The notes under the pieces: model-generated
Told to the model about the DNA's origin: nothing
Seen by the model: the letters and a program-made list of their open reading frames with translations, nothing else
The model's database searches: none
Part shown: piece by piece, positions 1 to 7,841 of the stretch
Position numbering within the stretch: position 1 is the stretch's first letter
How the letters are laid out: the number at the start of each line of letters is the position of its first letter
Assembly (NCBI GenBank): GCA_946500615.1
Contig: CAMMWP010000006.1
Span: 1 to 59,412, forward strand
Origin: an uncultured Clostridium sp.
GTDB lineage: Bacteria; Bacillota; Clostridia; TANB77; CAG-508
Length of the DNA stretch: 59,412 bases
Reading direction: 5' to 3'
Translations under genes and position numbers: made by a program

Positions 1-230
1 ATGTAAAAGGTGTAAAAGTAGAAGGAAAAGTAGTTTCTCATGGTAAAGGTAAAAAAATCATTGTTTTCAAAATGAAACCTAAAAAGAATTATAGAAGAAA
101 ACAAGGACATAGACAACCATATACAAAAGTAGAAATTACATCAATCAAAACAGCTACTAAAAAAGCAGAAACAAAAGTAGCAAGTGCAAAAGCTGAAACA
201 GAAAAAGTTGCTGAAAAAGCAGAAGCTTAA
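1..230 (+). CDS. rplU: 50S ribosomal protein L21, C-terminal part
   Basis: This is the C-terminal 76 residues of ribosomal protein L21, which binds 23S rRNA in the large subunit; the start lies before the window and the frame is read from base 3. The family block [18 protein letters not shown] followed by TKVEI is visible. L21 normally ends soon after this point, but here a tail of about 28 residues made almost only of Lys, Ala, Glu and Thr follows. The next gene, rpmA (L27), begins 75 bases later, the usual pairing, but the small cysteine-protease gene (prp/ysxB) that normally lies between them in Firmicutes is missing. Confidence 0.93.
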   Translation, partial: VKGVKVEGKVVSHGKGKKIIVFKMKPKKNYRRKQGHRQPYTKVEITSIKTATKKAETKVASAKAETEKVAEKAEA

Positions 231-304
231 TTTTAACATTAAGTATAAAATAAATAGAAATGTATTTGAGAGATATAAATTAAAACCGAAAGGAGTGAAA
301 GGAC

Positions 305-565
305 ATGGCTCATAAAAAAGGTCAAGGTAGTAGCCATAACGGTAGAGAGAGTGAATCAAAGCGTCTTGGTGTAAAAAGAGCTGATGGTCAATTTGTTCTA
401 GCTGGAAATATCTTAGTAAGACAAAGAGGAACAAAAGTACATCCGGGAACAAATGTAGGAAAAGGTAGTGATGATACTTTATATGCATTAGTAGATGGAA
501 CTGTTAAATTTGAAAGAAAAGGTAGAGATAAAAAACAAGTTAGTGTTTATCCAGTAGAATCATAG
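305..565 (+). CDS. rpmA: 50S ribosomal protein L27
   Basis: Ribosomal protein L27, 86 residues, sits near the peptidyl-transferase centre, where its N-terminus contacts tRNA. The sequence opens [16 protein letters not shown], the mature form of the protein. Most Firmicutes make L27 with an extra cleavable N-terminal segment removed by the protease Prp. Here there is an in-frame stop (TGA at 296-298) just upstream, so no such segment can be encoded, and prp is absent from the operon. The ribosome binding site AAAGGAG at 290-296 supports this start. A strong hairpin terminator follows at 622. Confidence 0.97.
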   Translation: MAHKKGQGSSHNGRESESKRLGVKRADGQFVLAGNILVRQRGTKVHPGTNVGKGSDDTLYALVDGTVKFERKGRDKKQVSVYPVES

Positions 566-621
566 AATAGAACAAATAAAAGGGTTCTTATTTTAGGATA
601 CCCTCTTGTATAAATAAAAGA

Positions 622-653
622 ATCAAGTTTAGGTCTAAACTTGATTTTTTTTT
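622..653 (+). terminator. Rho-independent terminator after rpmA
   Basis: An 11-bp perfect stem (ATCAAGTTTAG with CTAAACTTGAT) is followed by a run of nine T. It closes the rplU-rpmA operon. Confidence 0.85.
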
Positions 654-765
654 CATAATATTTCTAAAAAAGCATTTACAATTTAAAAAAATTTGTATAA
701 AATATACTAAATTGTGTTAAATTGTCATAAACGAAAGAAAATCAAAAGTGAAAGGAAGTATATCA

Positions 766-2058
766 ATGAAAATATTGATGTTAACATGGGAATATCCACC
801 AAGAGTAGTAGGAGGAATTGCAAGAGTTGTATATGATTTATCAAGAACATTATTAAAAGATGGGCATGATGTAACAGTTGTCACATATAAAGATGGAAAT
901 GCACCATATTTTGAAGACGACAGAGGAGTAAAAGTATATAGAGTAGATAATTATATGATAAACCCAAATAATTTTATCGATTGGATTATGCAATTAAACT
1001 TTAACTTAATTGCCAAAGCAAATGAGATAATAGCAGAACAGGGGAATTTTGATGTCATCCATGCACATGACTGGCTAGTGGCATATGCAGCAAAAACATT
1101 AAAAAATTCATATAATATACCAATTGTAGCAACAATACATGCAACAGAATCTGGAAGAAACAGTGGAATTCATGATGAAACACAAAGATATATAAATGAT
1201 ACAGAATGGATGTTAACATATGAAGCTTCAGAAGTAATTGTTAATAGCAACTATATGAAAAATGAATTACAAAGATTATTTGGATTACCATATGAAAAAA
1301 TCAATGTCGTGCCAAATGGAGTAAATTTAAATCTATTTAATGGAGTAGAAAGAGACTATACTTTTAGAAGAAGATTTGCAATGGATAATGAAAAAATCAT
1401 CCTATTCATGGGAAGATTAGTGTATGAAAAAGGAGTACAACATCTAATTAGTGCAATGCCTAAAATCTTAAGTGGCTATCATGATTCTAAATTAGTCATT
1501 TGTGGAAAAGGCGGAATGTTAGATGAATTACAAGCACAAGTAAATGCTATGGGAATTGGCAATAAAGTATATTTTGCTGGATACATGGGAGGAAAAGATG
1601 TACAAAAAATGTATAAAGCAGCAGATATAGCAGTATTTCCAAGTACGTATGAACCATTTGGAATTGTAGCACTAGAAGCGATGCTATCAGAAAATCCAAT
1701 TGTCGTATCTGATATTGGCGGATTAAATGAAATTGTACAACATAGAGAAAATGGAATGAAGGCATATTGTGGAAATCCAAATTCGATAGCAGATTCTATA
1801 TTAGAATTATTATATGACCATAAATTATGTGCAGATATTACGAAAAAAGCAAAGAATAAGGTCAGAAATGAGTATAATTGGAGCAAGATTGCACAAGATA
1901 CACATTTCACATATCAAAAAGCAATTTGTCAATCAATGGCTGAAAAACAAAAAAGACAAATTGAACAAGAAAGAGCTAAGAAAACGAAAAAGACAATTAA
2001 AGGTGATAATGAAATTACCAATCTACTTAACTTTAGAAAACGTCAAGCATATGCTTAA
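766..2058 (+). CDS. GT4-family glycosyltransferase (glycogen synthase-like)
   Basis: A GT-B fold glycosyltransferase of 430 residues. The N-terminal Rossmann domain starts MKILMLTWEYPPRVVGGIA, with the Gly-Gly loop that contacts the sugar nucleotide, and has the HAHDW motif near residue 101. The C-terminal domain has FMGRLVYEKG and the acceptor/donor motif EPFGIVALEAM. This combination is typical of GT4 enzymes close to ADP/UDP-glucose glycogen synthases. It is a cytoplasmic enzyme and could build glycogen-type glucan, since a glycogen phosphorylase lies at 40 kb, but a role in cell-wall or exopolysaccharide synthesis is not excluded. Start chosen at the ATG with AAAGGAAG seven bases upstream, not at the GTG 18 bases earlier. 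The C-terminal 40 residues are Lys-rich. It is monocistronic, with its own terminator. Confidence 0.8.
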   Translation: MKILMLTWEYPPRVVGGIARVVYDLSRTLLKDGHDVTVVTYKDGNAPYFEDDRGVKVYRVDNYMINPNNFIDWIMQLNFNLIAKANEIIAEQGNFDVIHAHDWLVAYAAKTLKNSYNIPIVATIHATESGRNSGIHDETQRYINDTEWMLTYEASEVIVNSNYMKNELQRLFGLPYEKINVVPNGVNLNLFNGVERDYTFRRRFAMDNEKIILFMGRLVYEKGVQHLISAMPKILSGYHDSKLVICGKGGMLDELQAQVNAMGIGNKVYFAGYMGGKDVQKMYKAADIAVFPSTYEPFGIVALEAMLSENPIVVSDIGGLNEIVQHRENGMKAYCGNPNSIADSILELLYDHKLCADITKKAKNKVRNEYNWSKIAQDTHFTYQKAICQSMAEKQKRQIEQERAKKTKKTIKGDNEITNLLNFRKRQAYA

Positions 2059-2066
2059 TATGAAAG

Positions 2067-2097
2067 AAAGTTGTATCAGACAGGTACAACTTTTTTT
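2067..2097 (+). terminator. Terminator after the glycosyltransferase
   Basis: A 9-bp stem (AAAGTTGTA with TACAACTTT) with a 9-base loop is followed directly by a T run. Confidence 0.8.
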
Positions 2098-2235
2098 AAT
2101 ATATTTTTTCAAAGTTTTTATAATCATATGAATATGGAAGATAATTCCTTTACAAGAAAAATGAAAAAATATCTTTAAAGTTTATAAAAAGCTGAAAATT
2201 TCCTAGAGCTGTTTGACTAAAGAAGTGAAAAGCCC

Positions 2236-2304
2236 ATGTTTATTTTTTAGTATAAAAATAAACATAGAAAATTTCTTGATTTTTAAAGATTTTCTATGTT
2301 TTTT
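2236..2304 (+). promoter_or_regulatory. Two overlapping, mutually exclusive hairpins, the second terminator-like
   Basis: Hairpin 1 pairs 2236-2247 with 2254-2265 (12 bp perfect, ATGTTTATTTTT). Hairpin 2 pairs 2263-2272 with 2289-2298 (10 bp perfect, CATAGAAAAT) and is followed by six T, so it looks like an intrinsic terminator. The two share bases 2263-2265 and cannot both close completely. This is the geometry of an attenuator, but the stems are A/T-rich, no ligand-binding domain is recognised, and the gene that would be controlled (2296 onward) is itself doubtful. Confidence 0.4.
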
Positions 2305-2700
2305 GTTATTTCTTTCTTTAGTTTTATATTTTTTTTCGCTAATTTTATATTTTCCTTCTTTCCATATGCTACATCTCCTAATATCTCTTCTATTTCTATT
2401 TTGCTTTCTTCAATCTTTTTACTAATTCTGGTAATTGTTTTTTATCATGCTTTTCCAATTGTTATTGTTAGCTCTGTTATTATTCTTTCATCTGTCATAG
2501 CTATATGTGTTTTATATCAAAAAAACTACGATCTCTTTAGTATTACAGAGTTTGTAATATTTTGTGCAAATTTTTTTTATTTTTACTCTATTTTTTCTTT
2601 TTTAAGTCCTTTAGTTCAAGACTCTAAGAAAATTTTTTACATTACAATTTTAGCAATAAAATATATAGAAGTCAATAAAAGTTTTGAAAAAAATTTTTAA
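2296..2700 (+). CDS. Possible small membrane protein, unrecognised
   Basis: An open frame of 134 codons whose product would be very hydrophobic, with about four membrane segments (roughly residues 2-22, 31-50, 52-72 and 84-105) and a short Lys/Asn-rich tail. I do not recognise a family. Doubts: the ATG lies inside the right arm of a terminator-like hairpin, there is no clear ribosome binding site, and T-rich DNA produces hydrophobic frames by chance. It may instead be a decayed gene. Reported only because the spacing of the hydrophobic blocks is regular. Confidence 0.22.
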   Translation: MFFVISFFSFIFFFANFIFSFFPYATSPNISSISILLSSIFLLILVIVFYHAFPIVIVSSVIILSSVIAICVLYQKNYDLFSITEFVIFCANFFYFYSIFSFLSPLVQDSKKIFYITILAIKYIEVNKSFEKNF

Positions 2701-3083
2701 AGAAAATATATATTAGTAATAAAAAATATTTTAAAATTTTGATAATTAGAATATAAAAAAAATTGAAATACCAATACTTTAAAAGAAAAGTAAATTTTCT
2801 TAGAGTCTTGAAATATAAGTAAAAATCAAGAAATAAAATACTATAAAGTCTTAACTTAATTCCGTGATATAGTTACAATAAAGAAGAAAAAGGTGAAACA
2901 AGACAATCTTTTGTAAATAGTAGAATATTGAAAAGTAAATATCATTATTCGAATAAAAGGAAAAAGAGATGTAAATACTATTACAAATAGAGTGTTGTTT
3001 AAGAGTAAAAGAATTCTAAGAATAAATAATTCGTAAAACAAAGAATGCATAATAAAAAACAAAAGAGGGGAGAATTTTGAAGA
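2701..3083. other. Gene-free AT-rich spacer
   Basis: These 383 bases hold no convincing gene, hairpin or repeat. The only visible signal is a Shine-Dalgarno (GAGGGGAG) around 3064-3071 that serves the following pilin-like gene. Confidence 0.5.
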
Positions 3084-4157
3084 ATGAAAAAAATACAAAA
3101 GCAAGTGAATAATAAAAGGAATAATGGTATTACCCTAATAGCGTTAGTTATTACAATCATCGTGTTATTAATATTAGCTGGAATAAGTATAGCGACACTA
3201 ACAGGAGAGAATGGAATAATAACAAGAATGAACCAAGCACAAGAAGAAACTACACTTGCTAATGAACTAGAAAAAATAAAATTAGCTGTAAATTCAGCTT
3301 TTATAGAAGGAAAAGGAGGCCTAAATGAAGAAAATTTGAAAGAAGCTTTAGATAAATCAGAATTCAGTGTAGAAAATAATTTAAAGACTAAAAATACAGG
3401 ATGGATATTTAAAGTAAATGGTAATATATATAAAATAAGTTTAGATGGTAATATTAAATTAATATTTGATGAAAATACTTTTAAAATAGGAGTAGCAAAA
3501 AATGTAGAAAACTATGGTAGATTAGTGAATTTTCAATCAGAAAATGGGATTTCAGATTGGAAACTATTTTATCAAGATGATAACTATGCTTATTTAATAT
3601 ATGATGGAGTGATAAAAGAATATAGCACTAGTTCATATTTATCATATAAAAATGGTGCAGATGTTAGTAAAATAGGGCAAAAATTAAGTTATAAAATAAG
3701 TAATCTGTTTACTGAAAAAAATACAAATGAGAATATAAGATATACAGCATGGTTATTAGATACTGAATTCTGGGGAACAACAAATAAATATGAGGATACA
3801 GAAGGAATAGCGATTTTTTCAATAGGGAGTCCAACTTTAGAATTATTTGCAGCATCTTATAATGTAGCATCAGCAATAGCACAAGCACATGGATATAATC
3901 TTAATATTGAGCCAGAAGAAGATGGATATAAAAGTATAGAAACCAGTAGTGGATATTTCTTTTCTAGTGATAGAAATGGAATATATAACTGTGGTGATGG
4001 ATCTTGGTGGTTAGCATCACCTTGGAATGGACGATATTATAATTTTCGTATGATAGTAAATGGCGGATATTGGACTTTAGGTGATGTTACCGGTAGTATA
4101 AAACCAGATATAAGACCAATTATATGTATTAGTGCATCTGATTTAATATTAAAATAA
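3084..4157 (+). CDS. Type IV pilin-like protein with variable-looking C-terminal domain
   Basis: A 357-residue exported protein. Residues 1-14 are a basic leader (MKKIQKQVNNKRNN). They are followed by GITLIALVITIIVLLILAG, the prepilin cleavage/methylation hallmark with the membrane helix, although the usual Glu at position +5 is replaced. A coiled segment then leads into a C-terminal globular domain from about residue 150. This domain carries WWLASPWNGRYYNF near 309 and a RPIICIS motif near 345, like the lectin/FGE-like ends (DUF6273-type) seen in Clostridia. It should be surface-exposed and anchored or polymerised through the N-terminal helix. A shortened paralogue follows immediately. No prepilin peptidase is in the window. 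Confidence 0.7.
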   Translation: MKKIQKQVNNKRNNGITLIALVITIIVLLILAGISIATLTGENGIITRMNQAQEETTLANELEKIKLAVNSAFIEGKGGLNEENLKEALDKSEFSVENNLKTKNTGWIFKVNGNIYKISLDGNIKLIFDENTFKIGVAKNVENYGRLVNFQSENGISDWKLFYQDDNYAYLIYDGVIKEYSTSSYLSYKNGADVSKIGQKLSYKISNLFTEKNTNENIRYTAWLLDTEFWGTTNKYEDTEGIAIFSIGSPTLELFAASYNVASAIAQAHGYNLNIEPEEDGYKSIETSSGYFFSSDRNGIYNCGDGSWWLASPWNGRYYNFRMIVNGGYWTLGDVTGSIKPDIRPIICISASDLILK

Positions 4158-4215
4158 GAAGATGAATATAATATAATTATGTAACTCGAATATTGTAAAA
4201 CTAAGAAAATCAAAG

Positions 4216-4452
4216 GTCGTGTTATTAATTTTAGCAGGTGTAGTACTAAATTGCTATTCATCTAATGCGAACTTTGGCTTGCGCAGTGTGGGCGATTCTG
4301 ACCTTGGCGGTAACTATATGTTCTATTCAAACGGCGGCATCAGCGGCATCAACCGTCACGTTCGCCCCGTAGTTTCTCTAGGGTCTGATATCCAAATCAC
4401 AGCATGTGAAGGAGAAAATAATAGTACAAATATGCACCAAATCAGTAAATAG
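4216..4452 (+). pseudogene. Truncated paralogue of the pilin-like protein
   Basis: The frame encodes VVLLILAGVVLN, matching the N-terminal membrane helix of the upstream pilin-like protein, joined directly to FGLRSVGDSDLGGNY and then HVRPVVSLGSDIQI, the typical end of the variable C-terminal domain. The roughly 250 residues between these two ends are missing, so this is best read as a deletion remnant. Bases 4262-4400 are clearly richer in G and C (runs such as GGCGGCATCAGCGGC) than everything around them, which points to a separate origin for the C-terminal segment. There is no ATG with a ribosome binding site. Confidence 0.6.
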
Positions 4453-4480
4453 TAGAGATAAGTCGATTTTACTAATAAAT

Positions 4481-4526
4481 AAAAAAATACCACAAAGTCA
4501 CAAAAAAACTTTTTGGTATTTTTTTT
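4481..4526 (+). terminator. Terminator after the pilin-like genes
   Basis: AAAAAATACCA pairs with TGGTATTTTTT across a loop, and the right arm runs into the T tract. Confidence 0.7.
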
Positions 4527-4747
4527 ACATTCTTAATATAGAAGCATATTACACACAATTTTACCTATGTTTACAAATTAAAAATAATAGAAATCATACT
4601 ATAAACATAATTAAAAAAGAAAAAAATTAAAGAATTTTCACAAATTCTACAAATTTAGCAAAAAAATGGTGTATAATATAAATACAAAAAAGAAATATAA
4701 AATACAAACAACAATAACGATATCATTAAGATAGAAAGGTAGGAAAT

Positions 4748-5650
4748 ATGACTGAATTTAAATCAGGATTTGTAACATTAGTTGGAAGAACAAACGTAGG
4801 AAAATCAACATTACTAAATTTATTAGTGGGAGAAAAAGTAGCCGCAATTGCTAACAAGGTGCAAACAACGAGAACAGCAATTAAAGGGATTGTCAATAGA
4901 GCAAATTCTCAAATTGTGTTTACAGATACACCGGGAATTCATAAACCAAAGCATAAATTGAATGAAACGATGAATGAAACATCATTTGCAAGTATACCAG
5001 ATGCAGACATTATCTTATTTTTAATAGAAGCAACAAGTAAAGATATTGGAAAAGGCGATAGATTAATCCTAGAAAAATTGAAGGAAGCAAGAAGAAGAAC
5101 GATCTTAATCATTAATAAAATTGATTTAGTAAAAAGAGAAACATTATTAAGTTTAATCGATATGTATCGTAAAGAATATGATTTTGAAGCGGTTATACCA
5201 ATTTCAGCAACAGATATAAAATATAAAGAAATTATTTTACAAGAGATAGAAAAGAACTTAAAAGAAGGACCTACATATTATGATATAGAAGAATATACAG
5301 ATCAAACAATGAGACAATTAGCAGAAGAAACAATAAGGGAAAAAGCATTAAAATTATTGCAAGATGAAGTGCCTCATGGAATATATGTAGAAGTTGAAAA
5401 AATGAAATTGAGGAAAAATAAAAACAATGAGGAAATCTACGATATAGAAGCAACCATTTATTGCTTAAGAGAGTCACATAAAGGAATTATTATTGGAAAA
5501 AATGGGGAAATGTTAAAAAGAATTGGAAGAGCAGCAAGAGTGGATATGGAAGAAAACTTTGGAGTTAAAATTAATTTAAAAACTTGGGTAAAAGTAAAGC
5601 AAGAATGGATAGACAATCCATCCATTGTGAATAAATTTAAATTGCAATAA
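4748..5650 (+). CDS. era: GTPase Era
   Basis: Era, 300 residues, the essential GTPase that binds the 3' end of 16S rRNA during 30S assembly. The GTPase domain shows G1 GRTNVGKS (13-20), G3 DTPG (60-63) and G4 NKID (123-126). The C-terminal KH RNA-binding domain contains GKNG (250-253). The length is normal for the family. The start has AAAGGTAGG just upstream. It is followed by yqzL and recO, the same order as in Bacillus, so an era-yqzL-recO operon is likely. Confidence 0.97.
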   Translation: MTEFKSGFVTLVGRTNVGKSTLLNLLVGEKVAAIANKVQTTRTAIKGIVNRANSQIVFTDTPGIHKPKHKLNETMNETSFASIPDADIILFLIEATSKDIGKGDRLILEKLKEARRRTILIINKIDLVKRETLLSLIDMYRKEYDFEAVIPISATDIKYKEIILQEIEKNLKEGPTYYDIEEYTDQTMRQLAEETIREKALKLLQDEVPHGIYVEVEKMKLRKNKNNEEIYDIEATIYCLRESHKGIIIGKNGEMLKRIGRAARVDMEENFGVKINLKTWVKVKQEWIDNPSIVNKFKLQ

Positions 5651-5724
5651 TTAGAGTTTCGTTGAATAATAAAATAAAATTTGCAAAAGATAATAGTAAA
5701 CTAAAAAAATGGAGATGATAGCTT

Positions 5725-5904
5725 ATGATAAAAAAGATTGCATGGGAGGCTTTTAAAAATACAGGGGATATCAATATGTACCTAGAATTAAAACAAATAG
5801 AAGATATAGAAGAAAAACTAGATAACAATACACTTCAACAAGAAAAACTTATAAATCAAGAAGAAATAACCGATATATCAAATAACAAATATACAACAAA
5901 TTAA
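5725..5904 (+). CDS. YqzL-like small protein
   Basis: A 59-residue protein beginning MIKKIAWEAFKNTGD and continuing MYLELKQIED. The pattern (aromatic, then F-x-x-TG-D/N-x-x-x-YL) is that of the YqzL family, whose gene in Bacillus also lies between era and recO; the function is unknown. The second half is Glu/Asn-rich and not conserved in my memory of the family. A Shine-Dalgarno (GGAG at 5711-5714) and position in the era-recO gap support a real gene. Confidence 0.75.
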   Translation: MIKKIAWEAFKNTGDINMYLELKQIEDIEEKLDNNTLQQEKLINQEEITDISNNKYTTN

Positions 5905-5945
5905 AAGTAGAATAGGAAAGATAAAGTAATAGTTAGAGGGAAAAA

Positions 5946-6674
5946 ATGGCAACGATAAAAGTAAAAGGAATTATATTAGCAGAAAACAATATGGGAGATT
6001 ACGATAAAATGCTTACAATATTAACACCAAATTTTGGCAAGATCTCATGTGCAGCCAAAGGAGCAAGAAGACCGAAAAGTGCTCTTTTGGCTGGTACACA
6101 ACTTTTTTGCTTTGGGGAATATTTAGTATATCAAGGAACAAGTACATATCATATGAACTCTTGTGAAACAATCGAGATGTTTTATAAAATAAGAATCGAT
6201 TTAGATAAATTAAAATATGCAATATATTTAAATAAAATTGTGTTAGATGTAACAGATGAAAATGAAAATTGTTATCAAATTCTTCAGTTATATCTAAATG
6301 CATTATATATGATAGCAGAAACCAACAAAGATAAGGAATTTATTGTTAGTATATTCAAAATGAGATTATTAACATTATTAGGATTTACACCAAGAATTGC
6401 CACATGTGTGAATTGTAAAGAAAAAGAAAATTTAAGAGATTTTAGTATAAAAGATAACGGATTTAAATGTCAAGCGTGTAGTAGACAAGACAAATCTTCT
6501 ATTTCCATGTCTGAAAGTACTGCAAATGCAATCAAATATACAATAACCGCACCAGCGAAAAAACTATTTTCGTTTGATCTAAAAAATGAATCATTGGAAG
6601 AATTTAAATTGATTACTAAAATTTATTTTAATGAGAAATTAGAAAAGGAATATAAAATAGAAGAAATATTCTAG
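5946..6674 (+). CDS. recO: DNA repair protein RecO
   Basis: RecO, 242 residues, loads RecA together with RecR by displacing SSB and annealing strands. The N-terminal OB fold is recognisable from VKGIILAENNMGDYDKM and AKGARRPKSAL (residues about 50-60). The C-terminal zinc-binding motif CVNC...CQAC (about residues 155-177) is complete. The start follows a GAGGG site closely, and the gene is the third in the era-yqzL-recO group. Confidence 0.93.
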   Translation: MATIKVKGIILAENNMGDYDKMLTILTPNFGKISCAAKGARRPKSALLAGTQLFCFGEYLVYQGTSTYHMNSCETIEMFYKIRIDLDKLKYAIYLNKIVLDVTDENENCYQILQLYLNALYMIAETNKDKEFIVSIFKMRLLTLLGFTPRIATCVNCKEKENLRDFSIKDNGFKCQACSRQDKSSISMSESTANAIKYTITAPAKKLFSFDLKNESLEEFKLITKIYFNEKLEKEYKIEEIF

Positions 6675-6736
6675 TAGACATCCTTCAGATTGGAAAAAAT
6701 GAATGGGAATGTTCGTTATAAAAATCTAGAAAAAGG

Positions 6737-6765
6737 TTGAAAAAAAATAGAATACCATATATAAT
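6737..6765 (+). promoter_or_regulatory. Sigma-A-type promoter of hpf
   Basis: TTGAAA at 6737 and TATAAT at 6760, separated by 17 bases, lie about 50 bases before the hpf start. Confidence 0.65.
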
Positions 6766-6814
6766 AATCATATAAAATCATAATGAAACATGAAAGAAGA
6801 AGGGAGCGATTTTT

Positions 6815-7342
6815 ATGAAAATAAAAATAATAGGAAAGGAACTAAAGATAACAGAAGCAATAAACGATTATGTAGAGAAAAAATTAGACAGAATTGATAA
6901 ATATTTTGATAATGCAGAAGCAGATGTTACTTTAAGAACAGAAAAAAATGAACAAATAGCAGAAATATGTGTACTAGCAGGAGGAGAAAAATATAGAGCA
7001 GTAACAGAAGACAAAGATATGTATGCATCTATTGACAAAGATATAGATATATTAGAAGGACAAATTAGAAAAGTAAAAACGAAAAAAGAAAAAATGTTAA
7101 GAGAAGGAAGTTTAAAAATGATGGAAACATCTGAAGAAAAAACTTCTGAAATAGCAAATGAAATCATAAAAACATCATATTATGAAATAAAACCAATGTT
7201 ACCAGAAGATGCAATGCTTAAATTGCAAGAAAAACCAACACATACGTTTTTAACATTTATTAATGTGGAAACAGGAAAAGTCAATGTTATACATAAATTA
7301 AAAGACGGAAAAAATTATGGGTTAGTAGAACCAGAAAATTAA
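6815..7342 (+). CDS. hpf: Ribosome hibernation-promoting factor, long form
   Basis: A 175-residue long-type HPF. The N-terminal domain (1-100) is the YfiA/RaiA fold (MKIKIIGKELKITEAINDYV), which sits in the 30S decoding centre. The C-terminal domain (about 120-175, with IKTSYYEIKPML and THTFLTFIN) dimerises to join two ribosomes into inactive 100S particles. Long HPF is the usual form in Firmicutes. It stands alone, with its own promoter and terminator. Confidence 0.95.
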   Translation: MKIKIIGKELKITEAINDYVEKKLDRIDKYFDNAEADVTLRTEKNEQIAEICVLAGGEKYRAVTEDKDMYASIDKDIDILEGQIRKVKTKKEKMLREGSLKMMETSEEKTSEIANEIIKTSYYEIKPMLPEDAMLKLQEKPTHTFLTFINVETGKVNVIHKLKDGKNYGLVEPEN

Positions 7343-7344
7343 TA

Positions 7345-7371
7345 AAAGGCAGGAAATCAAATCCTGCCTTT
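7345..7371 (+). terminator. Terminator after hpf
   Basis: A perfect 10-bp stem (AAAGGCAGGA with TCCTGCCTTT) begins two bases after the stop codon. The T tract is short. Confidence 0.75.
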
Positions 7372-7461
7372 ATGTATTTTATAAATAAAATCAATAAAAA
7401 CAAAATTTAACTTTCTGCCAAAAATTAAGCATAATTAGTGCTATCTAAGGTGTAAAAACAA

Positions 7462-7659
7462 CTATTTCATTTGTTGTTCAGCTTGTTGTATCATTTTTCT
7501 AACCATGTTACCACCTATTTTACCAGCATCTTTAGCTGAGATGTCACCATTGTATCCATCTTTTAAATTAACACCAACTTCACTAGCTACTTCATATTTA
7601 AATTTATCTAAAGCGCTCATTGCTTCTGGAACTAATTTTTTGTTACTGTTATTTGCCAT
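7462..7659 (-). CDS. Alpha/beta-type small acid-soluble spore protein
   Basis: A 65-residue SASP that coats and protects spore DNA and is degraded at germination. Visible family signatures are the N-terminal NKKLVPEAMSALDKFKYEVA, the germination-protease site region around EVGVNL, and GKIGGNMVRKMI in the second helix. The ribosome binding site GGAGGTG precedes the start. A hairpin (AGAAAAAAC with GTTTTTTCT) lies in the leader at 7690-7711. Expression in the forespore under sigma-G is expected for the family, but I could not identify a convincing sigma-G promoter. Confidence 0.95.
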   Translation of the reverse strand: MANNSNKKLVPEAMSALDKFKYEVASEVGVNLKDGYNGDISAKDAGKIGGNMVRKMIQQAEQQMK

Positions 7660-7788
7660 TGTTTATTCACCTCCAGTATATATACTTCTAAGAAAAAACG
7701 ATTGTTTTTTCTAATACTATCATTTGCAATATTTGAAAAAATAAACAGGAAATTTTTACAAAAAAATTATATAAACGAAAGGATCATC

Positions 7789-7816
7789 TTGACATAAACA
7801 AAAATACATATATAAT
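7789..7816 (+). promoter_or_regulatory. Promoter of the HAD phosphatase gene
   Basis: TTGACA at 7789 and TATAAT at 7811 with 16 bases between them; the gene starts 25 bases downstream behind an AGGAGG site. Confidence 0.7.
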
Positions 7817-7841
7817 AAGAACAATAACAAAGGAGGAAATT

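Noticed and set aside
2856..3104. 82-codon minus-strand open frame before the pilin gene
   Set aside because: Phe/Leu-rich translation of A-rich spacer DNA, no ribosome binding site, and it overlaps the start of the pilin gene.
3084..4452. Complete diversity-generating retroelement
   Set aside because: No reverse transcriptase, accessory protein or template repeat is present in the window; only the target-like domain is seen.
4406..4630. 74-codon open frame downstream of the pilin remnant
   Set aside because: It overlaps the remnant and the terminator hairpin, has no ribosome binding site and a composition typical of AT-rich spacer.
7690..7711. Sigma-G promoter elements around the hairpin upstream of the SASP gene
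   Set aside because: No pair of -35 and -10 boxes with acceptable match and spacing could be found; expression by sigma-G is expected from the family only.
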